Positions 25,282-33,451 of a stretch of 64,000 nucleotides of DNA are shown piece by piece (position 1 is the stretch's first letter; each line of letters opens with the position of its first letter). The stretch is from Faecalicatena contorta (lineage in GTDB: Bacteria > Bacillota > Clostridia > Lachnospirales > Lachnospiraceae): assembly GCF_039521745.1 (NCBI RefSeq), contig NZ_BAAACT010000168.1; one strand, written 5' to 3'. The notes beneath the pieces are model-generated. The model had not been told where the DNA came from. It saw nothing but the letters and a program-made list of their open reading frames with translations, and ran no database searches. The position numbers were made by a program, and so were the translations under genes.

Positions 25282-26358
25282 ATGAATGCAAGAGAAAGGG
25301 TACTGGCGGCTTTAAAAGGGGAGGGGAAGCCCGACCGGATGCCATTTGAGATCAGTTGGGGTGCGTTTACCCCGAGACTGATGCAGTGTTATCATGAGAA
25401 GGAAAAAACAGAGGAAACACCGGAAGAATACTTTGACTTTGATGTCAGGTCGGTAAATATCGGCGCAACAAAGAAGAAAACAGATTTTACAAAATACTTC
25501 AAAGAGAAACTTCCGGACAATGTGATCTTTGATGAGTGGGGAATTGGGGCCGTGCCCGGCTCGCAGGAACATTTTCTGGAGTTCAAATACCATCCCCTTG
25601 CGTGGTGTGAAACAGCGGAGGATGTATATGGCTACGAGTGGCCGGATGTGGATGCAGATTACCGGTTTGAGGGAATGAAGGAAAAAATTGAAGAATATAA
25701 GTCCCGTGGCTACGTGGTAATGGGAGAATTGTATCAAACGATCTTCGAAACCGCGTGGATGCTGCGTGGGATGGAAACTTTTTTGATGGATTACTATGAA
25801 AACGAAGAAGTGGCTATGGCTATATGCGATAAACTGAAAGAATTGAGGATAAAGCAGGCGAAGAAATATGCGGAGCTTGGTGTTGATATCATCCGCCTGG
25901 GGGATGACGTGGCGACACAAAAAGGGCCGCTGATGAGCCGTGAAATGTACGGTGCTTTGATAAAAGAACGTATGAAAAGAATCGTTCAGGCGGGGAAGGC
26001 TGTAAATCCGGAAGTGCTTTATTTCCGGCACTGCGATGGGAAAGTGGAAGACATTGTGGATGATTTTATCGAGGAGGGCATCGATATCCTGAATCCTGTA
26101 CAGCCGGAGTGTAATGACCTGACGCTTATATATGATAGATTTGGGGACAGACTGGCATTCTGGGGCGGAATCGGGACACAGAGCACGATGCCCTTTGGAA
26201 CGCCGCAAGAGGTGAGGGAAAAAGTAAAGAAAGTTCAGAAAATTTTGGGCAAAAGAGGCGCGCTGGTTGTGGCCCCTACGCACATACTGGAGCCGGAAGT
26301 GCCATGGGAAAATGTACTGGCATTTGTGGACGCTGCGAAGCATTCCTATTACGAATAA
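25282..26358 (+). CDS. Uroporphyrinogen decarboxylase (URO-D) superfamily protein
   Basis: A 358-residue TIM-barrel protein that starts with the superfamily's MNARERVLAALKGEGKPDRMPFE. It includes IIRLGDDVATQKGPLMSREMY, EVLYFRHCDGKVEDIVDDFIEEGIDILNP (a His-Cys pair rather than the His-x-Cys zinc motif of corrinoid methyltransferases) and GGIGTQSTMPFGTPQEVRE. The superfamily contains URO-D and MtaA/MtbA-like methyltransferases, but many Clostridial members lie in sugar operons with unknown function. This one lies between the rhamnose transporter and the isomerase. A role on rhamnose or a modified rhamnose is only inferred from position. Confidence 0.75.
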   Translation: MNARERVLAALKGEGKPDRMPFEISWGAFTPRLMQCYHEKEKTEETPEEYFDFDVRSVNIGATKKKTDFTKYFKEKLPDNVIFDEWGIGAVPGSQEHFLEFKYHPLAWCETAEDVYGYEWPDVDADYRFEGMKEKIEEYKSRGYVVMGELYQTIFETAWMLRGMETFLMDYYENEEVAMAICDKLKELRIKQAKKYAELGVDIIRLGDDVATQKGPLMSREMYGALIKERMKRIVQAGKAVNPEVLYFRHCDGKVEDIVDDFIEEGIDILNPVQPECNDLTLIYDRFGDRLAFWGGIGTQSTMPFGTPQEVREKVKKVQKILGKRGALVVAPTHILEPEVPWENVLAFVDAAKHSYYE

Positions 26359-26475
26359 ATAAGATGGTCATGAATAAATAAGATGGTCATGAATAAATAA
26401 GATAGTTACAAATAAAGGAGAAGATGGTTGCGAATAAAGGAGAAGATGGTTGCGAATAAAGGAGAAGTCAATGGA
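26353..26475 (+). repeat. Tandem repeats that multiply the ribosome-binding site of the isomerase gene
   Basis: Three 19-nt units (26353-26371, 26372-26390, 26391-26409) of the gaataaataagatggtcat type are followed by two 22-nt units (26410-26431, 26432-26453) of gaataaaggagaagatggttgc and a third partial unit (from 26454). Each 22-nt unit contains AAAGGAGAA, so three Shine-Dalgarno copies precede the true ATG at 26471. The two extra ones lead into ATG-started peptides of about 11-12 codons. Confidence 0.8.
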
Positions 26476-27703
26476 GCGATATGAAAAAAGATATGAGATT
26501 TTAAAAGAAGAATCAGGTGAAAAGGGGTTAGACCTGGGGGAAATTAAAGATTTACTAAAGACACAGGTCATTGAACTGCCGTCCTGGGCAGTGGGAAATT
26601 CCGGAACCCGCTATGGCACATTTAAAGATAAGGGGGCAGCAGTTACGATCTGGGATAAGATCGACGACTGTGCGGAAATCCAGAGGTGCCTGGGGATCAC
26701 GCCGGTTATGGCAAGCCATGTGTGCTGGGACAAGACTGAGGACGGAAGATTCGGCCCGGTTAGGGAATATGCCGAGGAGAAAGGCATGAAAATCGGTACC
26801 GTGCATCCGAATACATTTTCCGGGCAGGAGTTCAGGTATGGATCCATGTGTTCGCCGTTGGACTGGGTACGTGAACAGACGAAGGAACACTTTAAAGACT
26901 GCGTCAGAATGGCGCGGGAGATGGGTTCCCGGACAATCGGGATGTGGGTAGCGGACGGAACCAACTATCCGGGGCAGGATAACCTGAGGGAGCGGAAACA
27001 CCGCCTGTATGAGGGACTGAAGGTTCTGTATGATGCGATGGATGCGGATATGACGCTGCTGCTGGAATATAAACCCTTTGAACCATTCTATTACACGACC
27101 GACGTGCAGGACTGGGGCACCTCCTATCTGATGTGCAGTAAACTAGGACCTCAGGCAAAGACGTTGGTGGATCTGGGGCATCACCTGCCGGGAACCAATA
27201 TTGAGCATATTATATCCACTCTGCTGGACGAAGGAAAACTGGGAGGATTTCACTTTAACAACCACCGGTACGCGGATGATGATCTGATTCTCGGAACCGT
27301 GAACCCGCTGGAGATCTTCCTGATTTTCAAAGAAATCATCGATGCGGGGATGGACGGCGTTGATAATCAGATTGCCTATATGCTGGATCAGTCCCATAAT
27401 ATTGAAAACAGCCTGGAAGGCATTATCTACTCTGTCATGAATATTCAGACCGCCTATGCAAAAGCATTACTGATTGACCGTAAGGCTTTGAAAGCTGCCC
27501 AGGCGGATCACGATGTCGTAAAATGCAACCAGATCATCATGGAGGCATTTGAAACGGATGTGGAGCCGCTGTTGTCCGTTGTCCGTATGGAACTGGGGCT
27601 CACGGATACCGATCCGCTGCGGAATCACCGGGAGAGCGGTTACCATAAAAGGGTGTCTGAGACCAGAGCGGAAGGGATACTGACACTGGGAGGAGGATGC
27701 TGA
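26471..27703 (+). CDS. rhaI: L-rhamnose isomerase (Gram-positive/Pseudomonas type)
   Basis: A 410-residue cytosolic TIM-barrel enzyme that converts L-rhamnose to L-rhamnulose. The N-terminal block LPSWAVGNSGTRYGTF is characteristic of this RhaI group, not of the E. coli RhaA group. Metal-binding strands are seen in LLLEYKPFEP, VDLGHHLPGTNIEHI and GFHFNNHRYADDD. The start at 26471 follows AAAGGAGAAGTCA; an upstream TTG in frame is only part of the repeat array. The stop overlaps the start of the second URO-D-like gene. Rhamnulokinase follows two genes later, supporting the assignment. Confidence 0.9.
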   Translation: MERYEKRYEILKEESGEKGLDLGEIKDLLKTQVIELPSWAVGNSGTRYGTFKDKGAAVTIWDKIDDCAEIQRCLGITPVMASHVCWDKTEDGRFGPVREYAEEKGMKIGTVHPNTFSGQEFRYGSMCSPLDWVREQTKEHFKDCVRMAREMGSRTIGMWVADGTNYPGQDNLRERKHRLYEGLKVLYDAMDADMTLLLEYKPFEPFYYTTDVQDWGTSYLMCSKLGPQAKTLVDLGHHLPGTNIEHIISTLLDEGKLGGFHFNNHRYADDDLILGTVNPLEIFLIFKEIIDAGMDGVDNQIAYMLDQSHNIENSLEGIIYSVMNIQTAYAKALLIDRKALKAAQADHDVVKCNQIIMEAFETDVEPLLSVVRMELGLTDTDPLRNHRESGYHKRVSETRAEGILTLGGGC

Positions 27704-28749
27704 TGAACGGAAGAGAGAGAATTCTGGCGGTTTTAAACCGCCAGGAACCGGACAGAGTCCCTACCTGTGAGTGGGTGCTCTATCCAAAGGTAATGGAGCA
27801 GATCTGCAATACGGCAAGCGACCTGGAATTTGTACAGAAAATGGATCTGGACGGGATTGCCGTCGGGCTGGATTCAAAGAATACGGTAATAGATGACCGG
27901 CATTTCATTGATGAATGGGGAATTACCAGAGTTTCCTATGACGAATATCCGAATCCGGTTGGATTTCCGATCCAGGAATTATCTGATCTGGATACCTATG
28001 AGGTGCCGGATCCCGATGCGCCGTACCGCTTTAATAAGATTAAAAAAGCAATGGATCTGTTTGGGCAGGAAAAATGTGTAATTGCCAGGGTGCGGGACGT
28101 ATTTTCACAGCCCAGGGATCTGATGGGATTTGAAAATTTCCTGGCTGGTTTTTATGAGGAACCGGAGCTTGTCCAGCGCCTGATGGAGATGAGCGTGGAA
28201 TACTCTGGCAGAATCTGCGAAAACCTTGCCGGACTTGGTATTGAGGTAATTGTTGTGGGCGATGATATTGCCAACAACCAGGCACTTCTTATGAATCCCG
28301 ACATGTATAGGGAACAGGTGCTGCCACACTTTGAAGCACTGGTCAAAAAGGCTAAAAGCCTGGGACTCAAGGTGATCAAACACAGTGACGGAGACTTAAA
28401 CAGCGTAGTGGAAGATCTGGTAAACACAGGAATAGACTGCCTGGATCCGATTGACGCAAGAGGAAATATGGATCTCGCTGCATTAAAGGCAAGGTATGGA
28501 AACAGGATTGCATTCAAGGGAAATGTGGATTGTGTGGAAACACTTGTAAACAAGTCAGAAGACCAGGTACGCAGGGAAGTAGCGCGTTGTCTGCTCCAGG
28601 GAAGCGTGGGAGGCGGACACATTATTTCCTCCTCCAACTCCATCCACAGCGGAATAAACCCGCGGAATTACAAGGTTTTTCTGGATGCGGTAAAGGAATT
28701 GGGGAGGTATCCCTTAGACTTAGAAAAATTAAAGCAAATCGCAGAATAG
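27703..28749 (+). CDS. Second URO-D superfamily protein
   Basis: A 348-residue TIM barrel starting MNGRERILAVLNRQEPDRVPTCEW. Conserved stretches are EVIVVGDDIANNQALLMNPDMYREQVLPH, KVIKHSDGDLNSVVEDLVNTGIDCLDPID and GHIISSSNSIHSGINPRNY, the last a common closing motif of this group. The position equivalent to the His-Cys of the paralogue at 25282 is His-Ser, so a methyltransferase-type zinc site is absent. The ATG at 27703 overlaps the isomerase stop (TGATG) behind GGAGGAGG, implying translational coupling. Function is unknown, but tight coupling argues for a role in rhamnose use. Confidence 0.77.
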   Translation: MNGRERILAVLNRQEPDRVPTCEWVLYPKVMEQICNTASDLEFVQKMDLDGIAVGLDSKNTVIDDRHFIDEWGITRVSYDEYPNPVGFPIQELSDLDTYEVPDPDAPYRFNKIKKAMDLFGQEKCVIARVRDVFSQPRDLMGFENFLAGFYEEPELVQRLMEMSVEYSGRICENLAGLGIEVIVVGDDIANNQALLMNPDMYREQVLPHFEALVKKAKSLGLKVIKHSDGDLNSVVEDLVNTGIDCLDPIDARGNMDLAALKARYGNRIAFKGNVDCVETLVNKSEDQVRREVARCLLQGSVGGGHIISSSNSIHSGINPRNYKVFLDAVKELGRYPLDLEKLKQIAE

Positions 28750-28759
28750 GGGTGTGTAA

Positions 28760-30232
28760 ATGGGCAGATATTTTGCAGTCGATCTGGGGGCGGAAAGCGG
28801 CCGCTGTATTGCAGGAACCCTGGAAAACGGTATCATAAAACTGGATGAACTGTGGAGGTTTCCAACACAGGGCCTTAAAATCCGGGGGGAATGGAAATGG
28901 AATATTTACCGCTTTTATGAAGAAATATTAAAAGGACTCCGGATTTATGCGGATCAATACGGCCCCGAACTGGATTCGATCGGCGTAGACACCTGGGGCG
29001 TAGATTTTGGCCTGCTGGATAAGAACGGGACACTGATGGGGATCCCATATACATACAGGGATAAAAGGACAGAAGGCACAGACGCCCTGCTGGAGCCAAG
29101 GAAAAAAATGTTATACCGAAAAACCGGAATTCAGTTTCTGGAGTTCAATACACTGAATCAGCTTATTGCAGCCAGGAGGCAGAAAGATACACAGCTCGAC
29201 CACGCCAGAGAACTGCTGTTTGTGGGAGATATCCTGCACTATCTGTTGGGAGCCAAGCCTGTTTGCGAATACACAGCGGCCTCCATATCCATGCTGGTAG
29301 ATACGGTCAACCGCAAATGGGATGACGAGATCTTCGAGGCCTACAATATACCGGTAGAACTGCAGTCCCAGATCTCGTTTGCAGGGGACACAGTAGGAAC
29401 ACTCCGGGACGATATTGCAGACCAGGCGGGACTAAAACGTGGGATTCCGATCATTACGCCTGCCGTACATGACACGGCAAGTGCAGTAGTAGCGACTCCC
29501 GCAGAAGGTGAAAACTTCGCTTTTATCAGTTCCGGTACATGGTCTCTGGCAGGAATGGAGCTGAAACAGCCCGTAAATAATGAAAAAAGCTTCGCACTCA
29601 ATATCTCCAATTCCGGCGGAGTATTGGGAAAATCTCTGTTCCTAAAAAATATCATGGGACTCTGGATTATTCAGCAATGTAAAAAACAATGGAACCGAAA
29701 AGATCCAGGGCTTAACTACTCCAGAATCGTAGAAGAGGCGCAAAAAGCCCCTAAATTTACGGCGTTTATAGACGTAGACGACAACAGCTTTTTCGCACCG
29801 GAAAATATGCCGGAAGCGATTGTCGAATACCTGAAAAAAACAAATCAGATCCAACTCAAAGAAGACGACATCGGTGCAATCAGCAGGCTGATCTATGAGG
29901 GCCTTGCACTGAAATACAAATATGTTTTAGGGAAGATAGAAGATGCCGCAGAGAAAAAAATCGATGTTGTGCACGTAACCGGAGGCGGTGGAAAGAATAC
30001 ACTGTTAAATCAGTTTATAGCCAATGCGCTCCACAAAAAAGTAACGGCAGGCCCGGAAGAATGCACAGCAACCGGTAATCTCCTGATGCAGGCATATGGA
30101 TGCGGACACGCCTCCTCACTCACAGAAATACGCAGAATAGTGAAGGATTCCTTCCAAGTGAGAGAATATGTGCCGGAAGATGAGGCAGAGTGGAATCTTG
30201 CATACAAAAATTTCACAAGATACTGTTTCTAA
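28760..30232 (+). CDS. rhaB: Rhamnulokinase
   Basis: A 490-residue FGGY kinase phosphorylating L-rhamnulose at O-1. The opening YFAVDLGAESGRCIAGTL is the RhaB form of the phosphate motif, and IGVDTWGVDFGLLDKNG, GIPYTYRDKRTEG and FISSGTWSLAGMEL are rhamnulokinase-typical. The adenosine motif VVHVTGGGGKNTLLNQFIANAL is near the C-terminus. It starts 10 nt after the second URO-D-like gene, behind AGGGGTG, and ends the operon. No rhamnulose-1-phosphate aldolase gene follows, so the last step must be encoded elsewhere. Confidence 0.92.
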   Translation: MGRYFAVDLGAESGRCIAGTLENGIIKLDELWRFPTQGLKIRGEWKWNIYRFYEEILKGLRIYADQYGPELDSIGVDTWGVDFGLLDKNGTLMGIPYTYRDKRTEGTDALLEPRKKMLYRKTGIQFLEFNTLNQLIAARRQKDTQLDHARELLFVGDILHYLLGAKPVCEYTAASISMLVDTVNRKWDDEIFEAYNIPVELQSQISFAGDTVGTLRDDIADQAGLKRGIPIITPAVHDTASAVVATPAEGENFAFISSGTWSLAGMELKQPVNNEKSFALNISNSGGVLGKSLFLKNIMGLWIIQQCKKQWNRKDPGLNYSRIVEEAQKAPKFTAFIDVDDNSFFAPENMPEAIVEYLKKTNQIQLKEDDIGAISRLIYEGLALKYKYVLGKIEDAAEKKIDVVHVTGGGGKNTLLNQFIANALHKKVTAGPEECTATGNLLMQAYGCGHASSLTEIRRIVKDSFQVREYVPEDEAEWNLAYKNFTRYCF

Positions 30233-30719
30233 AACAAACAAAGAACCGGACATAAATCCCATCCGCTGCCCCGTAAAATCTCCCGGACGGAATATCGTTT
30301 TCACCTGCCGGCCGGATGAACCAGCCTGCAGCAAGATGGAACAGAGCTATGCTTACGCCTGCATCTCGTCCCGTCTTGCTGCAGGCGTTTCTTCCTGTAT
30401 AGAAAAACAAAAGATTGTGCAATAAGTAGTAATGTCTTATAATAAAAGCAGTAAAAAATTTGTCTGATAAAGAGAATGATTATTGTACAATAGAAGAACC
30501 GAGAATACTATGTATCAATTATCTTGATGTGAACAAAGATATCGGGGCAATGATCGGACAAGCACACGGAAGATAATCTGTACGAGTTGACAAATGAACG
30601 GGCTGGGGAAAAGACTCTGTTTCGGCTGAAACCGTATCTTTAGTTTGACTTTTGTCCGGAAATATATTACAACTAGAATTAAGCAGAGCTTAAAAATACA
30701 GAGGAAAGGAGGATTGATG
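30233..30719 (+). promoter_or_regulatory. Gene-free stretch with terminator and candidate promoter
   Basis: A hairpin with perfect 13-bp arms at 30324-30336 and 30374-30386 (gcctgcagcaaga and its complement) is followed by GTTTCTTCC and probably ends the rhamnose operon. TTGTGC (30415-30420), 17 nt and TATAAT (30438-30443) form a candidate promoter for the LacI gene at 30720, leaving a leader of about 270 nt. A weaker TTGACT lies at 30645-30650. No coding sequence was seen. Confidence 0.5.
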
Positions 30720-31700
30720 ATGGCAAGTATCAGAGATGTTGCAAAAAAGGCAAACGTAGGCCCGACAACGGTCTCACGGGTTCTGAACAACAGTGGCTAT
30801 GTATCCGATGAGACCCGCCAGAAGATAGAAGCAGCCATGCGTGAACTGGATTACACGCCCAACGAGCTGGCGCGCAATTTATTTCACAAGAAAACAGGGA
30901 TTATCGCCGTATTAGTTCCCACGGTTGCACACCCGTTTTTTGCTGAATTTGTAGAATATGTGGAAGCAGAGCTGTATAACTGCGGCTACAAGACCATGCT
31001 GTGCAATACCGTGAAAGAAGAAAATGCGGAACTTGAATATCTGGATATGTTGAACCGTCATATTGTAGACGGCGTGATCACAGGTGTACACTCACTTGAT
31101 GTGGAGGAATATCTCAAGATCCACAAGCCGATTGTGGCGCTTGACCGCTACCTGGGCGAAGATATCCCTGTGGTGGCAGTGAACCATAAAAGAGGCGGCA
31201 GACTGGCGGCAGAAGAGCTGATCAGAAGCGGCTGCAAGTCCGTACTGCATTTCCGCGGCGCGCAGGAAGTTGAGTCACCATACCATGACAGACATTATGA
31301 ATTCGAAAGGATTATGAAAAAGAACCATGTGAAGACATATTCCTATGAACTGGAATGGAACCGTTTTGACGCCTTATATTATAAAAAGGCAGTCGAGTCA
31401 GTTTTTGAAATGGGAATAGATTTTGACGGAGTATTCGGAGTTGACCAGCTGGCGATAGGTTATATGAATGAAGCGATCAGAAGGCATAAAAAGGTACCGG
31501 GAGATGTGAAGATTGTGGCTTATGACGGTACATACCTGACGGGAATCGTAGAACCGCAGGTGACGGCCGTTGCACAGCCTATGGAAGCGTTGGCCAGGGA
31601 ATCCGTGCGCCTGATGGCAAGGCTGGTAAATGGAAAGACTTACAAAAATAAGCAGGTTTTATTAGAGGTAGAGCTTAAAAAAGGCAAGACAACTGTATAG
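30720..31700 (+). CDS. LacI-family transcriptional regulator of the fructan-type locus
   Basis: A 326-residue regulator. The helix-turn-helix is SIRDVAKKANVGPTTVSRVLNNSG and the hinge is YTPNELARNL. The effector domain is LacI/GalR-like (IIAVLVPTVAHPFFAEF; DGVFGVDQLAIGYMNEAIR; IVAYDGTYLTGIVEPQVTAVAQP). The ATG at 30720 is chosen because AAAGGAGG lies 7 nt upstream; ATG at 30717 is also possible. It precedes an ABC transporter and two glycosidases whose leader holds two perfect LacI-type palindromes, so it is presumably their repressor. Confidence 0.9.
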   Translation: MASIRDVAKKANVGPTTVSRVLNNSGYVSDETRQKIEAAMRELDYTPNELARNLFHKKTGIIAVLVPTVAHPFFAEFVEYVEAELYNCGYKTMLCNTVKEENAELEYLDMLNRHIVDGVITGVHSLDVEEYLKIHKPIVALDRYLGEDIPVVAVNHKRGGRLAAEELIRSGCKSVLHFRGAQEVESPYHDRHYEFERIMKKNHVKTYSYELEWNRFDALYYKKAVESVFEMGIDFDGVFGVDQLAIGYMNEAIRRHKKVPGDVKIVAYDGTYLTGIVEPQVTAVAQPMEALARESVRLMARLVNGKTYKNKQVLLEVELKKGKTTV

Positions 31701-31784
31701 TAAGTTCATTGTGAAAGGTGTACAAAATAAAATCATAATCTTTTGTAGTAATAAACAAAAAAACAGTGAATTTAAAAAATAAGG

Positions 31785-31812
31785 TTGACTTTTTTAATTG
31801 GAGTTATATAAT
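31785..31812 (+). promoter_or_regulatory. Promoter of the GH172/GH32 operon
   Basis: TTGACT (31785-31790), a 16-nt spacer and TATAAT (31807-31812). Transcription would start near 31819, upstream of two operators. Confidence 0.65.
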
Positions 31813-31870
31813 GGGCTTAAAGTAATCAACAGGTGTACATCCTAGAAAACTTATTTTTTTTGCCGCATTG

Positions 31871-31941
31871 TGGAACGGGTTCCATGATGCGGCGCGGAAC
31901 AAGCTGAGGTATTTTTTTTAAACAATGTGGAACGGGTTCCA
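31871..31941. promoter_or_regulatory. Paired LacI-type operators, second set
   Basis: TGGAACGGGTTCCA occurs at 31871-31884 and 31928-31941, each a perfect TGGAAC/GTTCCA palindrome around GG, with centres 57 bp apart. The first is embedded in a larger interrupted palindrome (ccgcat 31863-31868 with atgcgg 31887-31892). The layout of paired sites just downstream of the promoter copies that of the rhamnose operon. Confidence 0.7.
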
Positions 31942-31986
31942 CATTGGAAACAAAAAAACAGTATTCGTAATACAAGGAGGAGCATT

Positions 31987-33315
31987 ATGAAGAAAAGAAC
32001 TTTAAAAAAACTGTTGTCAGCTGTTATGGCCGGTACGATGGCTGTGGGATTGCTTGCAGGATGTTCAGGCGGCAAGGAGGCGGCGTCGAAGGCAGAGTCA
32101 GAGGGAGGAGCAACGACGATTAAGTTCGGCATCCATGTGGCGAATCCCCAGGAGCAGGAAGCTGTTACATACAACATTGTGCAGGCATTTAACGAGAAGT
32201 ATGATGGAAAATATAAGGTGGAGTTTGAGGCTTCCGATAAAGAGTCCCATTCCAAGAACATGAAGCTGGAAGCTTCCGACGGAACACTTCCGCAGATCTT
32301 CTGGCTGGATGCCAGCGAGGCGCCGGAATACAGTGACTCGGGCGTACTGATGGATTTATCGGATTTCTTATCCGAGAATTCTGATATCCAGACAGCCCTT
32401 GGCGGCATGGAAAATGCATTCCAGGATGACAGCGGGCAGTATGGACTGCCTTACCAGTGTAATGTCCAGGGAATCTTTTACAACAAGGACCTGTTTGATA
32501 AGGCAGGGGTTGAGTATCCTACGAACGACACTACATACGAAGAATTCATTGAGATGATCAAAAAGCTGAAAGAGAGCGGCGTGACTCCGCTGTCAATCGG
32601 AAGCAAAAACAGTGCATACGCAATGTGGGAGTTCAACGAGACGCTTGCCAGATATGGATGGTCGGAGAATATTGACAGCATTCTTTCAGGAGAGAAGAAA
32701 TTTAATAATGAAGACCTGAACGCTTGTTTTGAAAAGTTAAAAGGAATCGCGGATGCAGGTGCATTTCCGGAAAATATGGCTACCATCGAATACTTTGACG
32801 CGAAGCAGCTCTTTAACGAAGGCAAGGCGGCAATGTTTGGCACCGGCCAGTGGGACTGTGCGGAATTTGATGAAAATATCGGCGAAAAGGTAGGTTTCTG
32901 GGGGGGACCCAAATTTACAGATACGGACTACAACCAGGATATTGCAATGAAGGTTCCGTCCGCACCGATTGTTGTAAATGCAGAGGTTGCAGACGATGAC
33001 GCAGTGAAAGAGGCGGTTTACGAGTTCCTGAAATTCTACTATGGAGAAGATGCAGCAAAGATTTCCTATGAAGGTTCTATTTTCCCGGCAACAAACTATT
33101 CCGAAGTTGCCGCAACGGACACACAATATTCCATGAATGCGATGCTGGAAGCCCTGGGGGCAGGATGGGAGAGCCCGGAGGCAGCGCCGGATCTGACTGT
33201 GGTATCCGCAGTACAGGAGGCCCTTTACAATTCTATGTTTGGTGTGATGCAGGGAACATATGAGCCCTCCGAAGCCCTGGATAAGATTGACGAGGCTCTG
33301 TCCTACAGTAAATAA
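31987..33315 (+). CDS. Extracellular solute-binding protein, family 1 (oligosaccharide ABC transporter)
   Basis: A 442-residue lipoprotein. The signal peptide with a basic start ends in lipobox LLAGC (Cys near residue 27), followed by a Gly/Lys/Ser linker. The body is the MalE/MsmE-type type 2 binding fold (LPYQCNVQGIFYNKDLFDKAGV; FNEGKAAMFGTGQWD; YEFLKFYYGEDAAK). The start at 31987 follows CAAGGAGGAG; the upstream in-frame ATG lies in the operator. It would bind an oligosaccharide and, given GH172 and GH32 downstream, a fructose-containing one is the best inference. Confidence 0.9.
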   Translation: MKKRTLKKLLSAVMAGTMAVGLLAGCSGGKEAASKAESEGGATTIKFGIHVANPQEQEAVTYNIVQAFNEKYDGKYKVEFEASDKESHSKNMKLEASDGTLPQIFWLDASEAPEYSDSGVLMDLSDFLSENSDIQTALGGMENAFQDDSGQYGLPYQCNVQGIFYNKDLFDKAGVEYPTNDTTYEEFIEMIKKLKESGVTPLSIGSKNSAYAMWEFNETLARYGWSENIDSILSGEKKFNNEDLNACFEKLKGIADAGAFPENMATIEYFDAKQLFNEGKAAMFGTGQWDCAEFDENIGEKVGFWGGPKFTDTDYNQDIAMKVPSAPIVVNAEVADDDAVKEAVYEFLKFYYGEDAAKISYEGSIFPATNYSEVAATDTQYSMNAMLEALGAGWESPEAAPDLTVVSAVQEALYNSMFGVMQGTYEPSEALDKIDEALSYSK

Positions 33316-33340
33316 TGAAACAGATCCATACGAGGAAAGC

Positions 33341-33375
33341 CGGAGCCCCAGCCGTGAATGCGGCGGGGCTGCCGG
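33341..33375 (+). other. Intercistronic hairpin after the binding protein
   Basis: ccggagccccagccg pairs with cggcggggctgccgg apart from single-base irregularities. It lies in a 136-nt gap between binding protein and first permease and probably raises binding-protein mRNA over the permeases by partial termination or mRNA protection. Confidence 0.55.
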
Positions 33376-33383
33376 GTGGATTA

Positions 33384-33400
33384 TTTTACGATGTACTGGT
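33384..33400 (+). repeat. Short dispersed repeat TTTTACGATGTACTRGT, copy 1
   Basis: TTTTACGATGTACTGGT. Near-identical copies lie at 61052-61068 (plus) and 63567-63583 (minus). All are intergenic. Confidence 0.55.
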
Positions 33401-33451
33401 AACAGTTCAGGCAGGCCTGAGCTATTGCGAATTCTATGATTGGAGAAGGAT

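Noticed and set aside
25312..26343. Minus-strand 343-codon frame opposite the first URO-D-like gene
   Set aside because: It mirrors the coding strand throughout, is rich in Phe, His and Arg and has no recognisable domain.
26353..26475. CRISPR-like tandem repeats
   Set aside because: Units of 19-22 nt are directly adjacent without spacers, contain ribosome sites, and no cas genes are present.
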